A stretch of DNA of 28,779 nucleotides, taken from Micractinium sp. NFX-FRZ. Taxonomy: Eukaryota; Chlorophyta; Trebouxiophyceae; Chlorellales; Chlorellaceae. Every line of letters begins with the position of its first letter. Position 1 is the first letter of the stretch. Of the stretch, positions 8,724 through 28,779 are shown piece after piece. The translations under genes and the position numbers were made by a program. A model generated the notes under the pieces. It was given only the letters and a program-made list of their open reading frames with translations, made no database searches and was not told where the DNA came from. The stretch lies in contig JAPTJF010000619.1 in NCBI GenBank assembly GCA_029339195.1, forward strand, positions 1-28,779, read 5' to 3'.

Positions 8724-11700
8724 ATGAGCCCTGCCCCGAGCCGCCCCTGCCGCTGTCTTGGGCGCTCCAAGGCCTTCCAAGGTCTCTACCTCCTATGCAT
8801 GGCTGCCCTCGCCGCCTGCCCAGTGAATGCTCACTCGGCCCTGACGTGCTCGGTAAGAGAGACGAGGTGGCCGGCAACCTTCACCAACCTTCACCCCCGG
8901 CACCGCCCCCCGCCGCCGCCCCGCCGCTGCCCCGCCGCCGTCCGCTTTGCACGCCGTACCTCGCGCCAGTGGTTCACTGGTTGCCGACACAAAGGCTTGC
9001 ATGTAACTGCTGACGCAGCCGTTTTATGAGTCAGCGCTAGCTACACACCTGTCGCCCCGCAGGACTACCAGCCGCCCGGGCCAGGCCTGCACAGCGCCGC
9101 GGGCGACGCCGCCTGCAAGGCGCGCCCCCGCAACTACAAGGCCGGTGTGGTGGACCGCCCAGAAGGCATCACCTGCTGGTGGGTGACCTGCTGGCTTGTT
9201 TTCCTTACTTTGGATTGCTGGGGTTCTGCATTAAAACGTGCCACGTGTGACGTGCATGCTTTGCGCACACCTCACACCCGTGCTCTGCCACCCATGCGTG
9301 TTATTGCGCGCCGGAGGGAAAGGCGTGCTTGCCCAGCGCTGCCCATCAGGGCCCGCTGCCCCCTGGCGCTACCAGGCGCGGCCGCCCACCCGCGTGTGTT
9401 GGCATCCGCCTCGGGCCGAACCCAGCCCACTCAGCACTGCTTGGTGCTTCCGCCCGGGCCCGCAACTGGCAAGTACATGCAAGGCTGTCTGTGGTGAACA
9501 CCAGACTCTGGCAGAGGTGTTATTCCCCCACCACTTATCTTCACCTTCTTCTCCTCTTCGTCCTCAACCTGCTCCTTAGGTACTACCGGCCCGGCAATGG
9601 CGGGGAATCTGAGCACCCGCCCCCCAGCGGGGTGCAGGAAGGAAATGGCTGCAAGGGGCTTGCGTCGTACGGCAAGGGGGGCTTCACTTGCGATCAGGAT
9701 GTGCAGGTCCGTCTGCCTTACATAGTGCTAACAAGTGCAAGGTGCCACACGCGTCTGGCTGCGGCACCCCCTGCCAGCCTCTGCCCCTGCTCAGACATGC
9801 CCCCCCTAACCTCCCTGTGCCCCTTTGCGGCCCCCTGCCCCGCGTGCAGCGCCGCTCCGTCCCCTTCTCCGCCAACTACGACCCCTCCTACCCATACGCC
9901 GTCTACACCCGAGGCAGAGACGTCTGCCTGGAGTGGCCAAGCTTGGGGCATGCAGAGGGCATCCCTTCGCCCATCTTCCCTCAAGGTGAGCGGCCAGCGC
10001 ACAGACAGACAACTAAAACGCAGTCATGCCATGGTCACGTGGTGGGGAAGCTCAGGTGGGTGCGACATTCATGTCACAGCAGGTGCTTTGCTTGGCAGGG
10101 TACCCATGGAGCCAGACACACGCTGCCTCCTGCCGGTGGCCGCCGCCAGGCCTGAATGGCGCTTGCAGCCTGTGCCCGCCCGACTCCCTTGGTCGCCTGC
10201 CCGCCCGTTCGCCTGCCCGCCTGCCTTTGCCAGCCCCCAGACCGTCGCCCTGAACTCCCTCTTGTGCCGCACCACCCTTTGCCCTCCCCCTGCCGCACTC
10301 AACGCCCGACACCCCCTGCCCGCACCGCCACTGGCCTCCAATTCCACGCCCAGTGCTGCCGCCTTCTCTGCACCCTGCTTTCTTGCAGGCGTGCCCTACT
10401 CGCCCGGCCCTGTCTACATCAGCGCAGCGAAGGCCCGCACAGATTCTGACCCAGACCAGAAGGAGCTCAACGCTGGACAGGTGGCCAAGATCGCCTTTGA
10501 CGACTGGTGAGCGGGTGGCGCAGGTGGGGGGTGGGGTGAAGGCGGTGGCTGGCTGGCCAGCCCCAAGGGGGTCGGCCTGGCCAGCACCACATCGGGTGTG
10601 CCCATGTGGTGGTGGAGGAGGCATCGTCGTGGGTGTATATAGTGTGTGTTTTGTGAGGGGTGGGCAAGGCGAGGGCCGCATCCTGCCTGGCAACAGCAGC
10701 ATGACCGCAGCAGCATCGCCACAGCAGCATGGCCACAGCAGCACGGGCACAGCAGCGCCAGCACTCGAGTGGGGGCCATACCCTGCCATGTCAGCGCCGC
10801 TGACGCACGCTGCCGGCCTGTTTCCTCTTCCTCTTCCTCCTCCTCGTCTTCCCCTTTGCAGCGACCCCAACCCCGCCAGCAGCGAAGGCTTCCTGTCAAA
10901 GCCCTACTACAACGAAACCGGGCCCACCGACCGCGCGCGGCCCTGCAGGTGCTCTCTGCCCAGAGCAGCCCATGCAGCACGCATGCCGTTCGCCAGTACA
11001 ACAGTGGCCTGTGCTACGTGATCCCCTGATGCATGCGCTCAGCCCGCAATCAGACCCACCCCAACCCCTGCACACGCCCCACCACAACCGGCACCACGCT
11101 CCCCCAATGCAGGGCCTGCTTCAAGGTCCCTGCCGACTGGGCACCCGGTCTCTACGTCTTTCAGTGGATGTACGAGGCAAGCTGTGCCTGCCCTCGCTCG
11201 CACACAGCCTGCCTGGGAACGTCTGCCGAGCGGTGGCAGCCAGGCCGTTCTTCCAGCGGCCAGCATCCACACAATGCCACAATGCCGGCCCCGCGTTGTG
11301 CCTGCCGCCCTGGCAGCCGCTGCCTGCCTGCTGCCCAACCCAGGCCCCTTCCCCTCCCTTCCCTCTTTGCAGCAAAACTCAAACGAGTGGTGAGCACAGG
11401 AGTCACACCAGGAACTTGGAGCTGGCAGCACTCTCTGCCCTCATTCCCCGCCCCCCTGGGCACACGAGCGTAACGAATGTTTATTTACAGCATGCAGCAT
11501 GCACGCATGCAGCAAGCACGTGCGCTGCGCGTCGACTCAACCGCCCCTGTTGCCCGCTTGCCCTGCTGAAGGTACACCACCTGCTGGGACGCCGTGGTGA
11601 CGGCCACAGGTGCGTGCTGAAACGGCTGCGAGCAAGCAAACAGTCGATGTCCTTAGCTGCTGAGGTTGCCCTGTGGTCATTCGGTGCACCGTCAGAATCA

Positions 11701-13829
11701 TTATGTGCTGCGGGCAGCGTGAGGGTTCCCAGCAGCAGCAGCAGCGTGGCATGCGCATGTCTGCCAGCATGCAGCACCTGCCTGCCTGCTCGCTTGCCTT
11801 GGGCCTCACCTGCCCCCATTTGCATGGCCCCATCAATTCAATCAATTCACATATCAAGTCGAAAGCTAGAGCACTGCACCAGTCGGCCGCTTGCTCTTAG
11901 CAATGCTTGCACCCCACCCACACACACAAATCACCTTACGCTCACCGCCACCCTGCCCAGACCCACCCGTGCCCCGGCCCCCCATCACCCCCCAGGCCCC
12001 ACGTACACCGCCCCCAAGGGCAACCTGCCGGGCCCCAGGCCGCGCCACGACGCCCAGCTGGGCCCCTCGGCAGGCCTGCAGTCCACTGCGGCGTGGAAAG
12101 CCGCCCCCCTGAAGCCCGTATCCACCCAGCCCCCCCAGTGCCCGCCCGGCCTGTCGGGCGCGCTGTGCGACCAAACCACACAGGGCGCCGGCGGGGCGGG
12201 ACCTGCGGCGCCGGCGGCAGCGGATGGCGCTGGCGCGGCACCTGCGTCCCGCTTCCCCGCGGGTGAGTCTCGCACTCCCTGTGTGCAGGCGTGCCTGTCT
12301 GCCGCCCCTCGCCTGAATCCACAGCTGTGACCCCTCATCCCCCCGCGAGCCAGATGCCACCTGTCACCCGTCTCCACCCCCCTGCCCCACCTGCAGCCCC
12401 CGCTGGATTCACCGCCCACCCCGGCACAGAGCTGCCACACTTGTGGGCTGTGGGGAAGGGGCCGGTCCTGCCCTGCAATGTTTTGTGTTTGGTGTGCCCT
12501 GCCCTATCTTGCTTGCCCTGCTGTGCCCGCATAACACTTTGTTCAAGTGAGGGCCTCCACTGCTGTTGCTGTTGGATGTTGCAGCAGCAGCAGCAGCAGC
12601 GCTGCTTGGGGTACAGCAAATGTCAAGTGCTGCCTTGTCCCTGCCCTGCCTTGTCCCTGCCCTGCCCTGCCCAGCTCCATGCCTGCCAGTCATGACCAGG
12701 TGTCCCGGTATGGCAAACTCTCTTCTGCCCATTGTTGCCATGTGAACCGCCTGCAGTTACAATTCCTGCCCTGCGCTCGTGCCGCCTGCGCGTAGGTTCC
12801 AGTATCCCTGCAAGAGCAAAACTAACGTGCCAGAGGGGTGGGCCCACACCGACCAGGAGTGCCAGGCAAGCTCCTGCGGAGTGTTTGGCGGCCTGGGCTT
12901 AGCGTCCTCTAGGCCCCAGCAGGCCGGGTCATGCAGCCTACTCGTCTAGTCGTTGCAGCTTTTCACATCCCCTGAAAGAGGCTTCAGCTTCAGCTGCAGG
13001 GTCATGCAGCCATCCGCTGGCTTGACTGCGTGTGACCAGCGTGGCCGCCCACTGCCTCTGCTGCCCCCTCCCTCCTGCAGTGGGACGGCACCGTGGCGGA
13101 CATTGCAGCCAAGTGCACGGCCGACCCACAGGCAGGGCACGCGCAACTGCATTGCAGCAGAGAGCGTTGCGTTGCATTGCAGCTGCCAGGATGCAGTCGC
13201 CATTTGCCGTCCCCTGCCCCGCCCTGCCCGCCCAATCATGCGTGTACCCCCTCCCTTCCCACGCCTCCTCCAATGCATGCAGTGCCAGGCCTTCGTGTTC
13301 TACCCTGGGGGGCAGTATGACTCTGCCACCGGCAAGATAGTGCGCCCGCTGCCGGCCCCCCAGGGCACCGCCTATTTCAAGGGAGGGCCCAGCCCCGTGC
13401 CCATCCTCACCTCCCTGTCCCCCACCGACAAGGTGAGGCTGCTTGATGTGTGCTATAACAGAAAACAACAATTTTCTTTACGTGGCACCCCTCAGTTCCC
13501 AGCGACAAGGTGAGGCGCCTGCTCATACGCCGCACACCCAAGTGCAGGCATGCACCCAAACCCGCATGACACGCTGTTGCATCGTCAGGCAGGTTCACTC
13601 TCGCGCTCGTGAGCACCACGCAGCGGCATTCTCTGGCTGGCAGCTGCCGCTGGCTCGCTGCTGCTGTGCTGTGCTGTGCTATGCTGTGTACACTCTGCTG
13701 CCGAGCCCGCTGCTGCTCGAGCCCCAACCCCCCCCTGCAACCATGCATGCTCCCCCCACCTGCCGCCTGCGCTGCCCTCAGGCCGTGACCTATGTCAAGA
13801 CCGGGGCGGCAGCAGGCCATGCCGGCTGA
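8724..13829 (+). CDS. Secreted LPMO-like copper oxidase, copy 2
   Basis: Fifteen exons are inferred: 8724-8852, 9063-9178, 9580-9706, 9850-9985, 10389-10506, 10862-10948, 11113-11176, 11373-11389, 11572-11609, 11996-12262, 12397-12442, 12796-12865, 13081-13131, 13283-13432 and 13782-13829 (487 residues). Most exon lengths equal those of copy 1, confirming tandem duplication. A 36-residue signal peptide ending in CPVNA leaves His37 as mature residue 1. His158 (EWPSLGH) and Tyr266 (WYTTC) fall at mature positions 122 and 230, exactly as in copy 1. The linker is slightly shorter and the C-terminal cysteine module is retained. Exon 4 equals exons 4 plus 5 of copy 1, and copy 1 exon 9 is split here by an intron that leaves a 17-nt microexon. 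Introns 7, 12 and 13 appear to be GC-AG. The loop in exon 3 differs most from copy 1, which may mean a different substrate preference. No disabling change is visible, so the gene looks functional. Confidence 0.72.
10690..10765 (+). repeat. Imperfect CAG-rich minisatellite
   Basis: Irregular 9- to 15-bp units built on (A/G)CAGCAGCA lie in intron 5 of LPMO-like copy 2. This is simple intronic sequence with no function seen. Confidence 0.6.
12560..12602. repeat. CTG/CAG inverted repeat
   Basis: A CTGCTGTTGCTG stretch is followed by about six CAG units at 12583-12600, in intron 11 of LPMO-like copy 2. The two arms could pair as a hairpin. The corresponding intron of copy 1 lacks it. Confidence 0.6.
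13497..13516 (+). repeat. Echo of exon 14 end plus donor (LPMO-like copy 2)
   Basis: CCAGCGACAAGGTGAGGC repeats the end of exon 14 and its donor (13421-13439) with one mismatch, about 77 bp into the following intron. Using this second GTGAGG as donor would read through to TGA in the wrong frame, so it is probably a decayed duplication rather than an alternative splice site. Confidence 0.65.
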
Positions 13830-14477
13830 GCCCCATATCACAGCCCGCTCCGGCCCCCTGAGTCACCTGATTAAGCGCTCACGCCGCCCCAGGTTCCTTG
13901 CCCCGTGCGCCACTATCCGGGGAGGAAATGCTCGCGACTTGGTTCCATTTGAGTGATGCTTGATGTGCGAGCTGCCGTTTGAGCCCCCTTTGAGTGCCAC
14001 CGCCCCCTGTTCCGTTGCCTCACACATGTGTACAGAGCTGGTGTTACAACTGCCTGCCATAGTGTCATTGTGCACTGCCTGGTGCAGGCAGCAGTGGCAG
14101 TTGCAGTGGGGGCAGCGATTGGCGCAGGTGGTTGGAGGAAGGGCGGGGCGTAAGAGAGTGGCAGGGAGGGGCGGTACCATGTCAGCGCCAGCGATTGTGT
14201 TGTGCCAGCTAGGCATGCCAGAGAGAGGAGGTTTGTAGCAAAGTGGCAGGAATGGGAAGGTATTGGGAACTGAAGGATTGGCAGTGTGAAGAGGCAGCAA
14301 GGGGTGCAGTGCAGTGCAAGGGTGTGCAGGTTTGCCGGCGCAGCAAGTCTGTCAGCAGTTGTGTCAAGGCTCATCCACGAAATGCGCCATCTGTCGGTTA
14401 GTTGGGGCAACAGCCCGTGTGTTGACGTCAGCAGCCCCGCCGAGCACTACTGGCCGGTCGTGGGGCCGTCAAAGTGG
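13830..14477. other. Convergent intergenic region
   Basis: This region separates the stop of LPMO-like copy 2 (+) from the stop of the hydrolase (-). It should hold both 3' UTRs. A TTACA at 14044-14048 reads TGTAA on the minus strand, the green-algal polyadenylation signal, about 430 nt past the hydrolase stop. I found no TGTAA for copy 2. No gene was recognised. Confidence 0.4.
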
Positions 14478-17184
14478 CTATAGCAGCGCGGGGCGCGTGA
14501 CCCGGTGTTTCCGTGCCAGTGCCGCGATGTCGCCCTTGCCCCGCCCCTCCAGCCAGAGCAGCGCCGCTGTCGTGTATTCGCCCACCGTCTCGTGCCGCGC
14601 CCAGGCCAGCCCTATGCATTCCCAGATGTGGGCCGTCAGGACTGTGAGGCTCTGCTCCCGCTGCGCCGGCTGCAGGGGGCAAGCGGCAGGGGGCGGGAGG
14701 GGCGGAGGTGGAGGAAGGGAAGGGCAGATGAGGACAAGTGTGGAGGGAGGGCAGATGAGGCCAAGTGCGGAGGGAGGGCGGATGACAAGGGGGGAGATGT
14801 GCCAGGACATGGATTGCCCACCCAGCCGTGCCGCTGCCGCCACTTGCTTCGAGGCACATTGCTGCTGCTACTGGTGATGCTGGGCCCCCGCCTTCCCCTG
14901 GCCAAGGCACACTGCTGCCGGTGCCGCCGCTGCTGCTGCTGCTGCATGCCCCCTGCCCTGCCCCTGCCCCACCTTGAGCTGTTGCACCTCCGCCTGCAGC
15001 TCGTTGCTGAGGTGGGAGCGGAAGGCGTTCCACACGAGGTTCTTGGGGTCGACTGCAGGGCAAAGAAGGGAGCGTTCAGGAATAATTGTTGTTGAGGTGG
15101 CAGCTCACACACCAAAGCGGGGGCAGCCCGGGCAGCACAGGGCAGCAGGGGGAGCATGTAGCCACTGACGCACCACACCCTGCCAGCACTGCATGGGCCG
15201 CCCCTCTTACCCTCACCTGCTATGAACCCCCGGCCGTCCAGCAGCTCCAGCTCTCGAATCTTGGCAAACAGCAGGGCAGACAGGCCGCTGGAGATGGCTG
15301 CCGAGCGGTCTGAAAAGTAGGCGGCATAGAGGGGGCGGGCGCGGACCTGCGCAGCATTCGTGAGCATGAGCAAGGCACAGGGGGGTGGCAGAGGGTGGTG
15401 TGGGCGGCGCGCCTTGTCCTGCAGCTTCCTTCTTGGGATGCACACCAGCGGGCATTGCAAAGAAAGGAGACCGCGGGGGCAAGCATTGCATGTCCGTGCT
15501 GGCATGGCGCGGGCCAGCCACCGCCCTTGCCTCTCCCACCCTCTCCCCGCCCCCGCGCCAACCCACTCCACCCCTCCTGGGGCGGCCGCCCACCTGAATC
15601 TCCCCGACAGGCAGCCCCGCCGCCCGGATGGCCGCAACATTCTCAGCAACCTTGGCAGCCATGCCGTCGTCAAGAGGCCTGCAGGCGCATGCAACCCAGG
15701 GAGGGCTCACATTCAGCGTTGTGACGGCGGCTGCAGCAGCACTGGCAGGGGAGTCGTGCACGCATGCATCACAGCGGCACACACCAGGGGCCGCGCCTGC
15801 CAGCTCACATGGCCAGCCGCCACCCCACCCCACCCCCACCCGCCACACCCGCAAGCATTCTATACAGCCAGGCGCCACCCAGCCAGCCACCATGCACGCA
15901 CATGTGGATGTAGAGGGCGGGCGGGAAGCGACCCTTCATGCGGGGCAGCAGCTGGGCCATACCCTCGGGAGCAATGACCTCTGCAGACGGGGGGAGGGGA
16001 GGCGGGAAGGGGGGGTGGGGAGGGTGGCCAGGCACAGTTGGGGCGCAGGACGGACATGCCGTCGAGAGCAGGCACGTGTTGTTGTGGGGGCGGGAACGAG
16101 CGGGGGAGGGAGGTGGAGGGGAGCTGGGTCATAGAGTTGGGTCATAGCCTGGAGGTGGAGGTCCGGGTGGGAAGCAGGAGGCAGGAGCGACCCACCTCCA
16201 AACACGCCGTCAAACGCGACCAGCTGGGGCAGGCGCAGCGCCAGGGAGCCCCCGGATGAGGCGCCCCCAACGAACACCGGCGCCCCTGCCCTCAACTTGA
16301 GCCGCCCAGGCAGCTGCTGCACGGCATCCGCCACCGCCCGAGCGTCGTCGGCCCACTTCCAGCAGCGCCCGCCGCCGCCGGTGGACCGGTCGGCGCTGCT
16401 CAGGGCTGCCACTGCGTAGCCGCGAGCCAGGGCCTGCTTGGCTTTAGACACGCTCTCGGGAAGACCTGCGGGCGGGAGCGGGGCGTGGGGGGGCATTGTT
16501 GGAAGCTAGCGTAGGGGGTGCGTATACCAGCAAGGGGTGCTGTAGGCCGGGGTTTGCAGGCACAAGGCGGTGCAGAGCGGCGGCCGGCAGGGTGGGCTTG
16601 GACCCCGTGCTTGATGCCTGACATGCACGGCGGTCCTGCGCCTGTGCACGCACGCACAAGCAGCTTGCGACACAGCCCTGCGGCCCAACCGGCACACGCC
16701 CCGCCTGGGCATACGCCCCGCCTCCACGCACCGCCCCAACCCCCGGCGCACCCAGGCACTCCAGGCATCGCTTGGAGCGCGGCCAGTGGTCGCTGGCTGA
16801 CCGCCCACACTTGTGCAGCAGCAGCACGAGGCCGCGGGGGGCACCCCTGGGTGGGAGCTCATAATAGAGTTCATGCCCAGAGAGGACGTCGGTTGTGGGC
16901 ACCAACGCCGGCTTGATGGGCGCAGCAGCGGCGGCGGCAGCGGCAGCCAGCACAGCCCTGCCCCCGCTGCCCAGGGCCGCGCTGCCCAGCTGCTGCGCGG
17001 TGGCGGTGCTCAGCAGCAGCAGCAGCACCGCTGCCAGCAGGAGGGCTGCTGCCAGGGCTGACCGCATGATGCGGCGGCGCTGCATGGCGACGGCCGCCGC
17101 TGCCGCCAATCGGCTGCTCGTGCTGGCGCTGGCGCCGGTCGATGCGGTTCGCTGGGCAGGCTGTGCTGGTGCACGGGTGGGCAT
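14478..17184 (-). CDS. Membrane-anchored alpha/beta-hydrolase-fold protein
   Basis: Seven exons are inferred, in transcript order: 17184-16752, 16465-16196, 15980-15902, 15678-15594, 15346-15217, 15052-14973 and 14669-14478 (422 residues). An Arg-rich stretch is followed by a hydrophobic Ala/Leu segment (about residues 42-63), suggesting a signal anchor or signal peptide. The fold is indicated by the strand LVLLLH (about 119-124), a nucleophile elbow GGASSGG with probable Ser214 (GxSxG), and PPALYIHMPLDDG (254-266), which matches the usual PPxLxxHGxxD strand carrying the acid residue (Asp264 or Asp265). No clear catalytic His context was found; His373 and His385 are candidates. The protein looks like an uncharacterised hydrolase type also seen in plants, but its substrate is unknown. 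An internal ATG at 17085 would shorten the N terminus by 33 residues. The gene lies downstream of, and on the same strand as, the ABC transporter, and converges on LPMO-like copy 2. Confidence 0.75.
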
Positions 17185-17898
17185 CAACACATGCAGGCGC
17201 CGAAGGCGAAGCGCTGAGAGGTGGTTGAAGTTGGCTGGCACTGTTGTTCGTTGACACGCTTGTGTGTCCGCGAAATGATGTGGTTACTATCAAGGTCTGG
17301 GAACGATGGCGTGATTCGGGCGATGGGCAGGGTGCCGCGGGGAGCGTGCTGTGGCGCGCGGCGCGCCGTAAAAAACTGTTTGTAACAGGGTTTGCGATTG
17401 AATTGATGCGACTTGAGACGCATAGACGCGTGCCTCTTGCGCCTGCAGACGGCAGCCGCCCTACTGCCAGCAGGTCTGGTACTGCTGCGGCCCTGGGGAA
17501 TGCCAGCCTCCGCACACCGCCCGCCCCCTCCCCTGCCTGCCTTAGCCTGCATCTGGTGGGTTCCTCAACTTCTGCCAGCCACCCATTTTGGTATTCACAT
17601 GCAGAGCCATGTAGCAACGAATCAGATTCAGGATTGTGAAAAAGAATGTGTGGCAGTATCCGTGGAAAAGAAGGGTGGCAAAAAGGAAAAGATTGGAAGC
17701 ACTCGTGTATCATGTGGCGGCTGCCGCCAGTGGGCTCTGAGCCAGCAATGTGACCTGGCTCAGAGGCAAGTAAGGCCGCCTATTATATGCAGAATGCCTC
17801 TGGTATGGCCCTAGTAACATTCGTTGTACAAAGCTGTCAATCTGTGGTGCATGCTCCTCTGCTTGCTGCTCTCAGGTCCGCTCTGGGCGCTCCGCTGA
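17185..17898. other. Intergenic between ABC transporter end and hydrolase start
   Basis: Both flanking genes are on the minus strand, so this stretch holds the ABC transporter 3' UTR and the hydrolase promoter. It is more AT-rich than its surroundings around 17590-17700. No gene, TATA box or poly(A) signal could be supported. Confidence 0.4.
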
Positions 17899-28544
<10,646 letters not shown>

Positions 28545-28705
28545 CTGCATTCGATACACGATTGTACGATATGCGGGAGGAGGCATGCTGTGGGTCCACT
28601 GTGGCAGGCGGTGCCCTGCATCTCGCCTGACACGCCCTGCCAGGCAGCTGCCCCCACTCCAGCCCTCCAATCCACCACAAACACTGTGCATTGTCTAGTT
28701 GGCTC

Positions 28706-28706
<1 letters not shown>
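28545..28706 (-). other. Partial intron upstream of first visible ABC exon
   Basis: The acceptor ATGCAG at 28545 ends an intron whose donor is not in the window. The next exon upstream should encode TMD1 helices. No coding similarity is visible in the 162 bases before the C run. Confidence 0.6.

Positions 28707-28779
<73 letters not shown>
28707..28779. repeat. 73-nt poly(C) run at window end
   Basis: An uninterrupted run of C reaches the last base of the window. It lies inside the ABC gene, in an intron. A homopolymer of this length at a sequence end is more likely an assembly or base-calling artefact, or the edge of a gap, than true sequence. Confidence 0.95.

Noticed and set aside
14636..15694. 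Minus-strand open frame of 352 codons
   Set aside because: It runs through several introns of the hydrolase, and only short pieces (such as the VRARPLYAAYFSD exon) match the spliced gene in that frame.

Overview
This window looks like nuclear DNA of a green alga. It is GC-rich, every gene is split by many short introns (about 61 in my models), introns and linkers carry CAG/CTG repeats and alanine/glycine-rich stretches, and one intron holds a TTTTAGGG-type telomere-like motif. A Chlorella-like trebouxiophyte is my best guess, from general appearance only. No rRNA, tRNA, CRISPR or intact mobile element was recognised.

Layout: (1) 453-1538 (+), a three-exon MYND zinc-finger protein. (2) 2606-7912 and 8724-13829 (+), two tandem 15-exon paralogues. 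Each encodes a secreted protein whose mature form starts with His, followed by a domain with the hallmarks of a copper lytic polysaccharide monooxygenase (LPMO), a Pro/Ala/Gly-rich linker and a conserved C-terminal cysteine-containing module. (3) 14478-17184 (-), a seven-exon membrane-anchored alpha/beta-hydrolase, convergent with the second LPMO-like gene. (4) 17899-28544 (-), 26 exons covering the C-terminal 1132 residues of an ABCC/MRP-type ABC transporter (NBD1, TMD2, NBD2); its 5' end lies beyond the window. The window ends in a run of 73 C.

The LPMO-like pair is the most interesting protein content. Mature His1, His122 and Tyr230 fall at identical positions in both copies, and a secreted oxidative enzyme could act on the algal wall or external polysaccharide. 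The most unusual DNA-level signal is a set of partial, decayed copies ('echoes') of exon ends inside neighbouring introns of the ABC gene, with one case in LPMO copy 2. The splicing is also notable: seven inferred GC-AG introns, a 17-nt microexon, and a reciprocal intron presence/absence between the two paralogues, with both differing introns next to presumed active-site residues. No operon-like logic is expected; the genes are probably independently transcribed. All exon models are read by eye from splice consensus, phase and paralogue or family comparison, with no transcript evidence.
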